A stretch of 64,000 bases of DNA from contig JAEZFW010000037.1 of NCBI GenBank assembly GCA_023417315.1, forward strand, positions 1-64,000. The letters run 5' to 3'. Positions 9,404 through 17,453 of the stretch are shown in pieces. Positions within the stretch are counted from its first letter, which is position 1; the number at the start of each line of letters is the position of its first letter. The stretch comes from Pseudomonadota bacterium (GTDB lineage: Bacteria; Pseudomonadota; Gammaproteobacteria; Steroidobacterales; Steroidobacteraceae). Under the pieces are notes generated by a model. The model saw only the letters and a list, made by a program, of their open reading frames with translations. It was not told where the DNA came from and ran no database searches. The translations under genes were made by a program, and so were the position numbers.

Positions 9404-11755
9404 ATGGGTGTCATTCTGATCGCATTCGAGCGCGAATCGGAGCAAAGCGCGATCGAGCAGCTGTTGACTGGCCGCGGTCATCAAGTTCAGAAGGCAGCGA
9501 ACGGACTGACGGCCCTGGACGCGGCGCGTCGTGAACCGCCAGACGCCATCGTTTCCGACATCGTGCTGCCTCGCATGGACGGGTTCGCGCTCTGCCGCAA
9601 ATGGAAGCAAGACGAGAAGCTGCAAGGCGTCCCGTTCATCTTCTACACCCGCCGTCACGACGATCCGAAGTACGAACGATTCGCGCTCGAGCTCGGTGCA
9701 CAGCGCTTCCTAGCCCGCTCGGTTCCAGCCGAAGCGCTCGCGCTCGCAGTCGATGAGCTGGTGATCAACGCACCTGCTCGAGCGGCGGCGAACGCTCCCG
9801 CGTCCTCTCCCCCGCCCTCTACGCAGGCGTTCACGGAGACGGGCGCACATCGTGCGCGCGCGATCGATCAAGCAGCGTTGCAAAGACATGTCGAGGCGCT
9901 CGAACGAGCGCAGCAAGCGCAAGCGCGCTTGCGTGCGCAATTGTCCGAGCTCGAGTCGTTGAACGAACGCCTGTCTGCCAGCGAGACGCGCTTTCGCCGC
10001 ATCTTCGAAGCGAATGCGTTGCCGATGTGGATCGCCGATCACGAGACCGGCGGATTCATCGCGGTAAATGAGTCGGCTCTCGCCTTCTACGGCTATTCGC
10101 GCCCAGAGTTCCTGAGTCTGAAGGCGACTGCGCTGCAGGTCGGAGAAGCCGCGTCAGGCAGCGTTCGGCACAGACGCAAGGATGGGAGCGAAGCCCAGGT
10201 TGCGATCAGCACGCAAGAGATCGAATTCGACGGACGCAAGGCGGATCTCGTTTCGGCTTTCGACTTGAGCGACCGGCTCTCACTCGAGCAGGAGCTGCGC
10301 CAGCAAGCGACGCTCGGCCGCAAGATGATCGATGCGGTGCCCGATGGCGTGTTGGTCCTCGACACTGAAGGACGGATCGTCGATGCGAATCCCGCGTACT
10401 GCCGCATGATGGGCTATACGCGCGAGGACCTCATCGCTCGCAAGGCAAACGAGATCGAGGATGCGAGCACTGGAGAGGACACGGCCCGCTTGCACATCGA
10501 ACGAGGCGGTAGTGGCAGCCGCTACGAAAGCAAGCACAAGCGTGCCGATGGAACGGGTCTGGATGTCGAAGTGAACGTCGGGGTGCTCGGCGCGCAGGCC
10601 GGCGACACCGTGCTCGTCGTTCGCGACATGACGCAACGACGTAAAGAGCTGGTCGCGCAACGATCGCTGCAGCGCCAGACCGATTTCCTCATCGAGCTGT
10701 TCAAGCAATCGGAGACGTTCGATGAGTCAGCGATCGTGCGCCGCGTGATCGACCAAGCCATCGAGCTCACGGGCAGTCCGCTTGGATTCTTACATTTCGC
10801 AGATCCCGCGCAGAAGACGATTCAACTCGCGGCATGGCGCGAGCGCAGCCAATCGCACGCCACGATGGCTCATGGCGAGCCGCAGTCCATCGCGCGAGCT
10901 ACTTTGTTCACCGAGTGCGTGCGCGCGAAACGCCCCACCTCGAGCAACGATTTGGCTCGCAAGCCGCAAGCGGATGGGCTTCCGGATGTGCAGCGTTATC
11001 TCGCCGTGCCTATCGTGTCAGACGATGAGACCGTTGCTGTGTTGGGTGTGGCGAATCGCGAAGCAAGCTACAGCGAGGAGGATCAACGCGCGCTCGCGGC
11101 GCTCGCGGATGGTGTGTGGCGTGTTCTCCAGTCGAAGCGCTCGCATGCGCAAACCCTGGGCTCGCTACAACGAACAGATGTGGCACTCCACGGAATGATC
11201 GACTCCTTCGTTCGCATGAGCGAGCGCCACGATCCGTACACCGCCGGTTCGTCGCGACGTGTCGCTGCGCTTGCGGTCGCGCTCGCACGTGAAGCGGGGC
11301 TCGATGGTGAGCGTCAACACGGGTTGCGCATCGCGGCGCTGCTGCACGACATCGGGAACATCGCTGTTCCCGCGGCAATCCTATCCAAGCCAGCGCCGCT
11401 CACCGAAGCCGAGCACGTGCTCATGCGTACGCACGTCGAAGAGGGCTGCCAACTCCTCGCCGACATCGATCTTGGCGCGCCCGTCGCCGACATCATCTAC
11501 CAACATCATGAGCGCTACGACGGCAGCGGCTATCCACGGGGTCTCAAGGGGGAAGAGATCCTCATCGAGGCGCGCATTCTCGCGATCGCAGATACCGTCG
11601 AAGCCATGTGCTCCCCGCGTCCGTATCGACCGGCTGCCGGAATGGAAGCGGCGATCGAAGAGATCAATCGCGGCGCAGGACGTCTATACGACCTCAAGCT
11701 CGTCGCCGCGTGTACGAGGCTTGTGAGACAACACGGGTTCGTGCTGCCGGAATAG
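9404..11755 (+). CDS. REC-PAS-PAS-GAF-HD-GYP protein with altered catalytic motif
   Basis: Cytoplasmic 783-residue signalling protein. Residues 1-120 are a receiver with D52 in IVSDIVLPRMDG, but the acidic pair is replaced by AFERE and the Lys region reads FLARSV. A coiled coil spans about 160-190, PAS domains about 195-295 and 305-420, GAF about 445-580 and HD-GYP about 600-783. HD-GYP enzymes hydrolyse cyclic-di-GMP. The domain has H648-D649 (LLHDIGN) and HHERYDGSGYPRGL, but the usual His of the TAGH motif is S616 and the usual Lys after HDIG is N652, so activity is uncertain. GGAG lies 9 bases before the ATG. It is directly upstream of three c-di-GMP riboswitches, which suggests a shared second-messenger theme. 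Confidence 0.9.
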   Translation: MGVILIAFERESEQSAIEQLLTGRGHQVQKAANGLTALDAARREPPDAIVSDIVLPRMDGFALCRKWKQDEKLQGVPFIFYTRRHDDPKYERFALELGAQRFLARSVPAEALALAVDELVINAPARAAANAPASSPPPSTQAFTETGAHRARAIDQAALQRHVEALERAQQAQARLRAQLSELESLNERLSASETRFRRIFEANALPMWIADHETGGFIAVNESALAFYGYSRPEFLSLKATALQVGEAASGSVRHRRKDGSEAQVAISTQEIEFDGRKADLVSAFDLSDRLSLEQELRQQATLGRKMIDAVPDGVLVLDTEGRIVDANPAYCRMMGYTREDLIARKANEIEDASTGEDTARLHIERGGSGSRYESKHKRADGTGLDVEVNVGVLGAQAGDTVLVVRDMTQRRKELVAQRSLQRQTDFLIELFKQSETFDESAIVRRVIDQAIELTGSPLGFLHFADPAQKTIQLAAWRERSQSHATMAHGEPQSIARATLFTECVRAKRPTSSNDLARKPQADGLPDVQRYLAVPIVSDDETVAVLGVANREASYSEEDQRALAALADGVWRVLQSKRSHAQTLGSLQRTDVALHGMIDSFVRMSERHDPYTAGSSRRVAALAVALAREAGLDGERQHGLRIAALLHDIGNIAVPAAILSKPAPLTEAEHVLMRTHVEEGCQLLADIDLGAPVADIIYQHHERYDGSGYPRGLKGEEILIEARILAIADTVEAMCSPRPYRPAAGMEAAIEEINRGAGRLYDLKLVAACTRLVRQHGFVLPE

Positions 11756-11771
11756 CAGGAAAGAAGAGACT

Positions 11772-11899
11772 AGTGGTTAGTGATTAGTGATCAGTGGCTA
11801 ATCAGCGGCGCTGCCGCGCTTCCATGCCCTAGAGCGGATCAAAGTGCTGACCGCCCTCTGACTAACCACTAACCCACTAACCACTAACCGCTAATCACT
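11772..11899. repeat. Tandem-unit inverted element 4 (unit GTTAGTGG)
   Basis: Left arm 11772-11805 (units GGTTAGTG, ATTAGTGA, ending TAATCAG). Right arm 11858-11899 starts CTGACTAACC and has about five complementary units. Loop about 52 bases. Same design as the GTGACGAA elements but with a different unit. It lies after the HD-GYP stop. Confidence 0.85.
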
Positions 11900-12019
11900 T
11901 CCTTCCGCATCATCCTTCCCCCGTCCATCGCTGCTGCTTCTCCTCAGTCGCAATCCCGCCGTCTTCTGCGCGGCGATGCGGGCTCGTCCGATATGTCATA
12001 TGGCGCGCGACCGGCAGAC

Positions 12020-12128
12020 TGCACGCGGTCGAACAAGGGCAAAACCTTCGTAAGTGGGTGACGCAAAGCCTCCGGTCCTGAAGATGTGCCTTCCCAGCAC
12101 ATACGGATAGCGGGGTTGCCGCGGCCGA
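12020..12128 (+). ncRNA. Cyclic-di-GMP-I (GEMM-I) riboswitch 1
   Basis: Aptamer core is visible: GGGCAAAACC, a hairpin capped by a GTAA tetraloop (12050-12053), the invariant GACGCAAAGCCTCCGG (12060-12075), a variable stem ATGTGC/GCACAT, then GGATAGCGGGGTTGCC as tetraloop-receptor side and closing strand. These are the hallmarks of the GEMM-I class, which binds c-di-GMP. It lies about 150 bases upstream of the ATG of the first Ig-like protein. No intrinsic terminator is evident between them, so control may be translational or Rho-linked. Boundaries are approximate. Confidence 0.92.
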
Positions 12129-12281
12129 GATTCATCTCAGTCGCGTGAAGTGAGCAACACGAAAACGGCGAGCGCTACTGCCTTTTCGAATCGCGGAACT
12201 TCCCTTGAAAGACAAGGTGCTCGTGCGCGTCTTGCGCGCGGGAAGTCATTCGCATTCGTGCGTTCGTCGGAGTTGTTCGCT

Positions 12282-13484
12282 ATGCATGTCTCCATGGCAT
12301 CGGATCGGTCGAAGCTGCCGAAGTTGCTTCGTGCCTTGTGCTTTCTCTTCGTGGCTTCCGGGTTCCTCGCGCCGGCAGCATTCGCTGCTGCGCCTCAGAT
12401 TTCCGGGACGCCTGGTACTTGGGTCTATGTCGGCCAGAAATATTCATTCAGACCCACTGCGAGCGATGCGGACGGTCAGACGCTCAGGTTCTCGATCGCT
12501 AACAAGCCGGCCTGGGCGAGCTTCAGCACGTCCACAGGTCTGATGAGCGGCACGCCAACGGCCGTCGGTCTTTGGAACGGTATCAAGATCTCCGTCACCG
12601 ATGGCACGAGCACGGTGACGCTGCCTGGGTTCTCGGTGCGCGCGGTGTCGCGCAACAACGTAGCGCCCACGATTTCGGGAACACCTCCGACGACCGCGAC
12701 GGTTGGCGTCGCCTACCGCTTCCAAGCGATCGGCAAAGACGCGAACGGCGACACGCTCGTATATGAGATCGCGAACAAACCCGTCTGGGCGAGCTTCGAT
12801 AAGTGGACCGGCGTGTTGTCGGGGACGCCGAGCAGCAGCCACGTCGGCAAGTACGCGAACATTCAGATCACCGTGCGAGATGGTGGTAAGTGGGCGAAGC
12901 TCGCTGCGTTCACGATCACTGTCAGCGCAAGCTCTACTACGAATCGCGCGCCGACGATTTCCGGTACGCCTGCAACAACTGCGACAGTGAGTGCGCCGTA
13001 CAGCTTCCGACCCACAGCGTCCGATCCGGATGGCAACACGCTTGGATTTTCGATTCAGAACCGCCCGAGCTGGGCGAGCTTCTCGACGTCGAACGGCACG
13101 CTCTCCGGTACGCCGACCGCGACAGGTGCTCACAGCAACATCATCATCAGCGTGAGCGACGGTCAGATCACGCGCTCGCTGCCGGCGTTCGCGATCACGG
13201 TCTCGGCTGCGGCCCAACCCTCACCGGGTGTTGCGACGCTGAGTTGGACGGCGCCGACGCAGAACACGGACGGCTCTACGCTCACGAATCTCGCCGGCTA
13301 TCGCATCCACTATGGCACCTCCGCGAGCGTACTGTCGCAGACGGTTCAGATCAGCAACGCCGGACTGACGACTTACGTGATCGAGAATCTTGCGCCGGGA
13401 ACTTACTACTTTGCCGTTAGGGCTTATTCCTCAGGCGGCACGGAAAGCGCACTGTCTAACATCGTCACCAAGACAGTTCAGTAG
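12282..13484 (+). CDS. Secreted Ig-like (He_PIG/cadherin-like) repeat protein with FN3-like C-terminus
   Basis: Exported protein of 400 residues. A signal peptide (KLLRALCFLFVASGF then PAAFA) ends near residue 35. Three repeats of about 95 residues follow, each with the pattern PTISGTP, YSFRPTASDPDG, FSIxNRPxWASF, GTLSGTP and ISVSDG, typical of putative-Ig/dystroglycan-cadherin-like modules. The end (LSWTAPTQNTDG, GYRIHYG, TYYFAVRAYSSGG) is fibronectin-III-like. Likely role is surface or matrix adhesion; no enzyme motif is seen. The frame is open upstream to a GTG at 12150, but the ATG at 12282 has GGAG at good spacing and starts the signal peptide. GEMM-I riboswitch 1 lies in the leader, so expression probably follows c-di-GMP. 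Confidence 0.82.
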   Translation: MHVSMASDRSKLPKLLRALCFLFVASGFLAPAAFAAAPQISGTPGTWVYVGQKYSFRPTASDADGQTLRFSIANKPAWASFSTSTGLMSGTPTAVGLWNGIKISVTDGTSTVTLPGFSVRAVSRNNVAPTISGTPPTTATVGVAYRFQAIGKDANGDTLVYEIANKPVWASFDKWTGVLSGTPSSSHVGKYANIQITVRDGGKWAKLAAFTITVSASSTTNRAPTISGTPATTATVSAPYSFRPTASDPDGNTLGFSIQNRPSWASFSTSNGTLSGTPTATGAHSNIIISVSDGQITRSLPAFAITVSAAAQPSPGVATLSWTAPTQNTDGSTLTNLAGYRIHYGTSASVLSQTVQISNAGLTTYVIENLAPGTYYFAVRAYSSGGTESALSNIVTKTVQ

Positions 13485-13509
13485 ATAAACGCAAGTTTGA
13501 TCGAGAAGG

Positions 13510-13539
13510 GCGCAGCGTCTGATGAAGCAGGCGCTGCGC
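13510..13539 (+). terminator. Hairpin after the first Ig-like gene, possible terminator
   Basis: Perfect 8-base stem (13510-13517 with 13532-13539, GCGCAGCG/CGCTGCGC) 25 bases past the stop. No T-tract follows, so intrinsic termination is doubtful; it may be a stability hairpin. Confidence 0.35.
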
Positions 13540-13649
13540 TCGTGCGTTCAGCGGTCTGCTCGTATCACTTCGTTATGTGAACCGCTGCGGCGCGATGTCG
13601 TTGAGTAACGACAATTGAATTTTGTCTAACGTCTATTGTTTACTCTCCC

Positions 13650-13745
13650 GCGCTAGACAAAACGGCATACCCGTCGAAAGACGGCGACGCAAAGCCTCCG
13701 GTCCGACATCGCTTGAGCGAGCGGATAGCGGGGTTGCCGGTCGAA
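13650..13745 (+). ncRNA. Cyclic-di-GMP-I (GEMM-I) riboswitch 2 (tandem, upstream copy)
   Basis: Same core as riboswitch 1: CGGCATACC, a CCGTC-GAAA-GACGG hairpin with GNRA loop (13671-13684), GACGCAAAGCCTCCGG at 13686-13701, a variable stem GCTTGAGC, then GGATAGCGGGGTTGCC. It lies upstream of riboswitch 3 in the leader of the second Ig-like gene. The stretch between the two (13746-13890) has a hairpin AGCATCC/GGATGCT near 13802-13820 but no T-tract. Boundaries approximate. Confidence 0.92.
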
Positions 13746-13889
13746 GTGACGACACTTCACCGCTTCCTTAGCTACTCCCATCTGCTTTCGATAAACGGCC
13801 GGAGCATCCGCACGGATGCTGGCGACAATCTGTTGTTGCCGCTGTTTGCGTCTATCGGGGCACAGAAAAAAGGAAACGAGGGAGAACGC

Positions 13890-13980
13890 GATTGAATATG
13901 GGCAAACCCGTCGAAAGGCGGGGACGCAAAGCCTCCGGTCTAAAGGATTCGCATCCTACGACAGCGGGGTTGCCACATGA
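13890..13980 (+). ncRNA. Cyclic-di-GMP-I (GEMM-I) riboswitch 3 (tandem, downstream copy)
   Basis: GGGCAAACC, a CCCGTC-GAAA-GGCGGG hairpin, GACGCAAAGCCTCCGG at 13923-13938, a short GGAT-TCGC-ATCC arm and ACAGCGGGGTTGCC make a canonical GEMM-I aptamer. It is the copy nearer the second Ig-like gene and ends about 120 bases before its ATG. A possible translational expression platform lies at 14061-14100. Two full aptamers in one leader suggest a sharper or two-input response to c-di-GMP. Confidence 0.93.
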
Positions 13981-14060
13981 GACAAACGACTCGTGTGTAT
14001 CGATCGACGCGAACGCGCGCATGCGCAATGCGAGCTCGTGCGACGAGTTGTTGTCTATCT

Positions 14061-14100
14061 GCCCGCCAATCGCCCTTCCGAAGCTGAACGGTGAGCGGGC
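14061..14100 (+). promoter_or_regulatory. Possible ribosome-site sequestering hairpin (riboswitch platform)
   Basis: GCCCGC at 14061-14066 can pair with GCGGGC at 14095-14100, which directly abuts the ATG at 14101 and overlaps the GGTGAG ribosome site. It lies downstream of two c-di-GMP riboswitches and could be the switch output. Inferred by eye only. Confidence 0.4.
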
Positions 14101-15975
14101 ATGAGTGAACTTCTTACAATCGGTCGCTGGCGCCGATCTCTGTTTCCAGTTTTCATCGCGTTCGCCTTGAGCGGATGCTTGGATGATGGGTCGGATCCAA
14201 CCTCAGGCGAAGCGCCGCCTCCTTCTTCGGGGGATCCTGTTCCCGCGGAACCTGTGCCGGCACCCACGCCGAGCGAACCCACTCCAGCTCCCATCGTCGT
14301 CAACAATCCGCCAGAGATAGCCGGAACGCCGCCTGCGTCGGTGCAAGCTGGGCAGACGTTCTCGTTCATACCGAACGCGAGCGACGCCGACAACGATTTC
14401 CTGGAGTTCACGATCACCAATCAACCGGCGTGGGCGAGCTTCAGCGATGAGACGGGCGCGCTCACGGGCACTCCGACCGATGCGCATGTCGGCGAGACGC
14501 AGGACATCACGATCACCGTTACCGATGGACGCGATACGCGGTCCGTCGGACCCTTCCGTATTCGGATCAATCCGCGCACCCAGACGCCGCCGCCTGCGAA
14601 CGCTCCACCGACCCTGAGCGGCGCGCCGGGGACGTCAGTGATGGTCGATCAGGCCTACTCGTTCCGACCGAGCGCTTCAGATCCCGAAGGCGATTCGCTG
14701 CGATTCTCCATTGCGAATCGTCCCTCCTGGGCATCGTTCAGTACCTCGACCGGCATGCTTTCAGGCACGCCTCGCACGGCGAACATCGGCACGTTCTCGA
14801 ACATCGTGATCAGCGTGAGTGATGGCAACTCGAGTGCCTCGATCGGTCCCTTCGCGATTCAAGTGCGTGGTCCTAACAATCGTCCGCCGACGATCAGCGG
14901 CTCGCCGAGCGGCACCGTGCAAGCAACGCGCGCGTACTCGTTCACGCCGGCTGCGAGCGATCCGGATGGGGATTCGCTCACGTATTCGATCACGAACCGA
15001 CCGAGCTGGGCCTCCTTCAGCACTTCGACCGGCCGCTTGAGCGGTACACCTTCGGCTTCGAACGTCGGCACCTATGCCAACATCGTGATCAGCGTTAGCG
15101 ACGGACGCGCTTCCGCGTCGCTCGGTGCTTTCTCGATCAACGTGCAAGCTGCGCCGAATCAAACGCCGACCATCAGCGGCACGCCCGCAACGAGCGTGAA
15201 TGCCGGCAGCGCTTACGCGTTCACGCCAACTGCATCCGATGCGGACGAGGATACGCTCGGGTTTACGATCCAGAACCGACCGGGCTGGGCAACATTCAAT
15301 ACTTCTACGGGGCGGCTCTCCGGCACACCCACCAGCGCGAACGTCGGCACCTACAGCAACATCGTCATCACGGTGAGCGATGGCCGCGCGACAGCATCGC
15401 TTCCCGCGTTCTCCATCCGGGTGAACGAGGCGTCGAACCGCTCCCCGACGATCAGCGGCACGCCCTCGACGAGCGTGAATGCAGGTACCGCGTACTCGTT
15501 TACGCCGAGTGCGAGCGATCCGGATGGCGATACTCTGACGTACAGCATTCAGAACCGCCCATCGTGGGCGACCTTCAGCACGAGCACAGGTCGTCTCTCG
15601 GGTACGCCGACTTCATCCAATGCAGGTTCGTATCAGAACATCGTCATCTCGGTGACGGATGGCACCTCCACTGCGTCACTCCCCGCGTTTGCGATCACGG
15701 TCAACCAAGCGGCAACCGGCTCGGCGAGCCTCTCGTGGCAAGCCCCCACGCAGAACGAGGACGGCTCGTCGATCACGAACCTCGCAGGCTACCGAATCAA
15801 CTATGGGCGCTCTGCGACGTCGCTGACCGAGACAGTCGAGATCACTGACCCAGGTCGCTTGACGCACGTCATTGAGAACTTGAGCTCCGGTACGTGGTAC
15901 TTCGCCGTGAAGGCGTTTACATCGAACGGAATCGAGAGCGACTTGTCGAACATTGCAACCAAGACGATTCCCTGA
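14101..15975 (+). CDS. Ig-like-repeat lipoprotein with FN3-like C-terminus
   Basis: Exported lipoprotein of 624 residues. The signal peptide ends in the lipobox LSGC (Cys near residue 26), followed by a Pro/Glu/Ser-rich linker. Five repeats of about 95 residues follow (PTISGTP, YSFTPSASDPDGD, YSIxNRPSWASFSTSTGRLSGTP, VISVSDG), then an FN3-like tail (LSWQAPTQNEDGSS, GYRINYG, TWYFAVKAF). It closely resembles the first Ig-like protein, so the pair probably arose by duplication with repeat gain. Likely a surface-anchored adhesive or matrix protein. GGTGAG lies just before the ATG. The leader carries two tandem GEMM-I riboswitches. An intrinsic terminator follows at 16001-16027. Confidence 0.88.
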   Translation: MSELLTIGRWRRSLFPVFIAFALSGCLDDGSDPTSGEAPPPSSGDPVPAEPVPAPTPSEPTPAPIVVNNPPEIAGTPPASVQAGQTFSFIPNASDADNDFLEFTITNQPAWASFSDETGALTGTPTDAHVGETQDITITVTDGRDTRSVGPFRIRINPRTQTPPPANAPPTLSGAPGTSVMVDQAYSFRPSASDPEGDSLRFSIANRPSWASFSTSTGMLSGTPRTANIGTFSNIVISVSDGNSSASIGPFAIQVRGPNNRPPTISGSPSGTVQATRAYSFTPAASDPDGDSLTYSITNRPSWASFSTSTGRLSGTPSASNVGTYANIVISVSDGRASASLGAFSINVQAAPNQTPTISGTPATSVNAGSAYAFTPTASDADEDTLGFTIQNRPGWATFNTSTGRLSGTPTSANVGTYSNIVITVSDGRATASLPAFSIRVNEASNRSPTISGTPSTSVNAGTAYSFTPSASDPDGDTLTYSIQNRPSWATFSTSTGRLSGTPTSSNAGSYQNIVISVTDGTSTASLPAFAITVNQAATGSASLSWQAPTQNEDGSSITNLAGYRINYGRSATSLTETVEITDPGRLTHVIENLSSGTWYFAVKAFTSNGIESDLSNIATKTIP

Positions 15976-16000
15976 GCCTCGGCGCTGTAGCAGTTGTTTA

Positions 16001-16027
16001 GGCCCGCCTTGTGCGGGCCTTTCTTTT
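16001..16027 (+). terminator. Intrinsic terminator
   Basis: GGCCCGC and GCGGGCC form a perfect stem with a short loop, followed directly by TTTCTTTTT. It ends the riboswitch/Ig-protein transcript 25 bases after the stop. Confidence 0.9.
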
Positions 16028-16104
16028 TGCGCCCCTCCAAGGACGCTTGTATTCTCGACCCGCGCCAGCCCGCAGGCTGACACCGAGTGGATGGAGATCC
16101 CGCA

Positions 16105-17445
16105 ATGCCTCGGACCTTGATTGCCGCCACGATGATTTCGATTGCGCTATTGGCCGAGCCGATCTCAGCCGCGCCCGATCGTGTCGAATTTACCGAAACG
16201 ACGCTGAAGAACGGGTTGCGCGTGCAGCTCGCTCCAGATAGCAGCGCGCCGGTCGTTGCACTGCATGTCGCCTACGACGTGGGCTCCAAGGACGAGCGCA
16301 AAGGGCTGACCGGATTCGCACACCTGTTCGAGCACATGATGTTCAAGGGATCGGAGAACGTCGGCGACGGCGAGCACTTTTACCAGATCTTCACGAACGG
16401 CGGCGTCATGAACGGAACGACCTCCGCCGACATGACGAACTACTACGAAACGTTGCCAGCGAATCAGCTCGAGATGGCCGTGTTCCTGGAAGCGGACCGC
16501 ATGCGTTCGCTCGCGATCACACAGGAAAATCTCGACAACCAACGACACGCGGTCCAGGAAGAGCGGCGCTTGCGGATCGACAATCAGCCGTACGGTCGCT
16601 CGCTCGAGCGCATCGGTGAGCTCGTGTACGACAACTTCGCGTACAAGCACTCGACGATCGGCTCGATGGAGGACCTCAACGCCGCCAGCATCAAGGACGT
16701 CGCGGAGTTCTTCAAGACATACTACGCGCCGAACAATGCGGTGCTCTCGCTCGCGGGAGACTTCAAGCCGGACGAAGCGATGCGCTTCATCCGTAAGTAT
16801 TTCGAACCGATTCCCAAGCAGGCGGAGGCGCCCCGAGTCGATCTCACCGAGCCGGCGCAAAATCAGGAACGCCGCGAAACCATCGCGGATCCTTTGGCTC
16901 GCTTGCCGCATGTGTTCATCGTCTATAAGACGCTGCCAGGCAATACGCCGGATCAATATGCATTGGAAGTGCTGGGCTCGGTGCTATTCGGTGGCGACAG
17001 CTCGCGGCTTTATCAGAAGTTGAGCAAGGACCTGGAGCTGGTGGCGGGTATCGGCGGGTATGTCGATGAGCGTATCGGTCCCGGTTCGGTTCGCATCTCC
17101 GCCACGGTGCGTCCGGGCCAGGAGACTGAAACAGTAGAGGCGGCGATCTACGAGGAGCTCGAGCGCATTCAGAAGGAACCGATCGCCGCGTGGGAGCTCG
17201 AGAAAGCGAAGAGTGCCACTCGATACGGTTACTACAATGCTATTCGTGGCGCCCAGTCCCGCGCGATGCTGCTGGGCTCGTTCACGATCAAATTCAAGGA
17301 TCCGAACCTGATCAACACCCGAATGACGAAGCTCGATGCGGTGACGGCAGCGGATGTGCAGCGCGTTGCGCGTCAATACCTGCAACAGAAAAACAGAACG
17401 GTGCTGATCACGATGCCGAGCGCGCCCGCGTCGGCCGCTAAGTGA
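16105..17445 (+). CDS. M16 zinc peptidase, catalytic partner
   Basis: Pitrilysin-family metallopeptidase of 446 residues with a signal peptide (ISIALLAEPISA), so probably periplasmic. The inverted zinc motif HxxEH is present as H73-L-F-E76-H77, and the distal Glu lies in AVQEERRLRIDNQPYG. M16 enzymes of this size act as pairs degrading peptides inside a closed chamber. The ATG at 16105 has GGAG at 8 bases; a GTG at 16087 is less likely. The next gene starts 8 bases after the stop and encodes an M16 protein without the zinc motif, so the two probably form a heterodimer. Confidence 0.92.
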   Translation: MPRTLIAATMISIALLAEPISAAPDRVEFTETTLKNGLRVQLAPDSSAPVVALHVAYDVGSKDERKGLTGFAHLFEHMMFKGSENVGDGEHFYQIFTNGGVMNGTTSADMTNYYETLPANQLEMAVFLEADRMRSLAITQENLDNQRHAVQEERRLRIDNQPYGRSLERIGELVYDNFAYKHSTIGSMEDLNAASIKDVAEFFKTYYAPNNAVLSLAGDFKPDEAMRFIRKYFEPIPKQAEAPRVDLTEPAQNQERRETIADPLARLPHVFIVYKTLPGNTPDQYALEVLGSVLFGGDSSRLYQKLSKDLELVAGIGGYVDERIGPGSVRISATVRPGQETETVEAAIYEELERIQKEPIAAWELEKAKSATRYGYYNAIRGAQSRAMLLGSFTIKFKDPNLINTRMTKLDAVTAADVQRVARQYLQQKNRTVLITMPSAPASAAK

Positions 17446-17453
17446 GGCGAGTC

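Noticed and set aside
13892..14104. 70-codon open frame running through riboswitch 3 and overlapping the start of the Ig-like lipoprotein by ATGA
   Set aside because: It begins with TTG inside the aptamer, its codons are fixed by riboswitch structure, and there is no ribosome site or family match.
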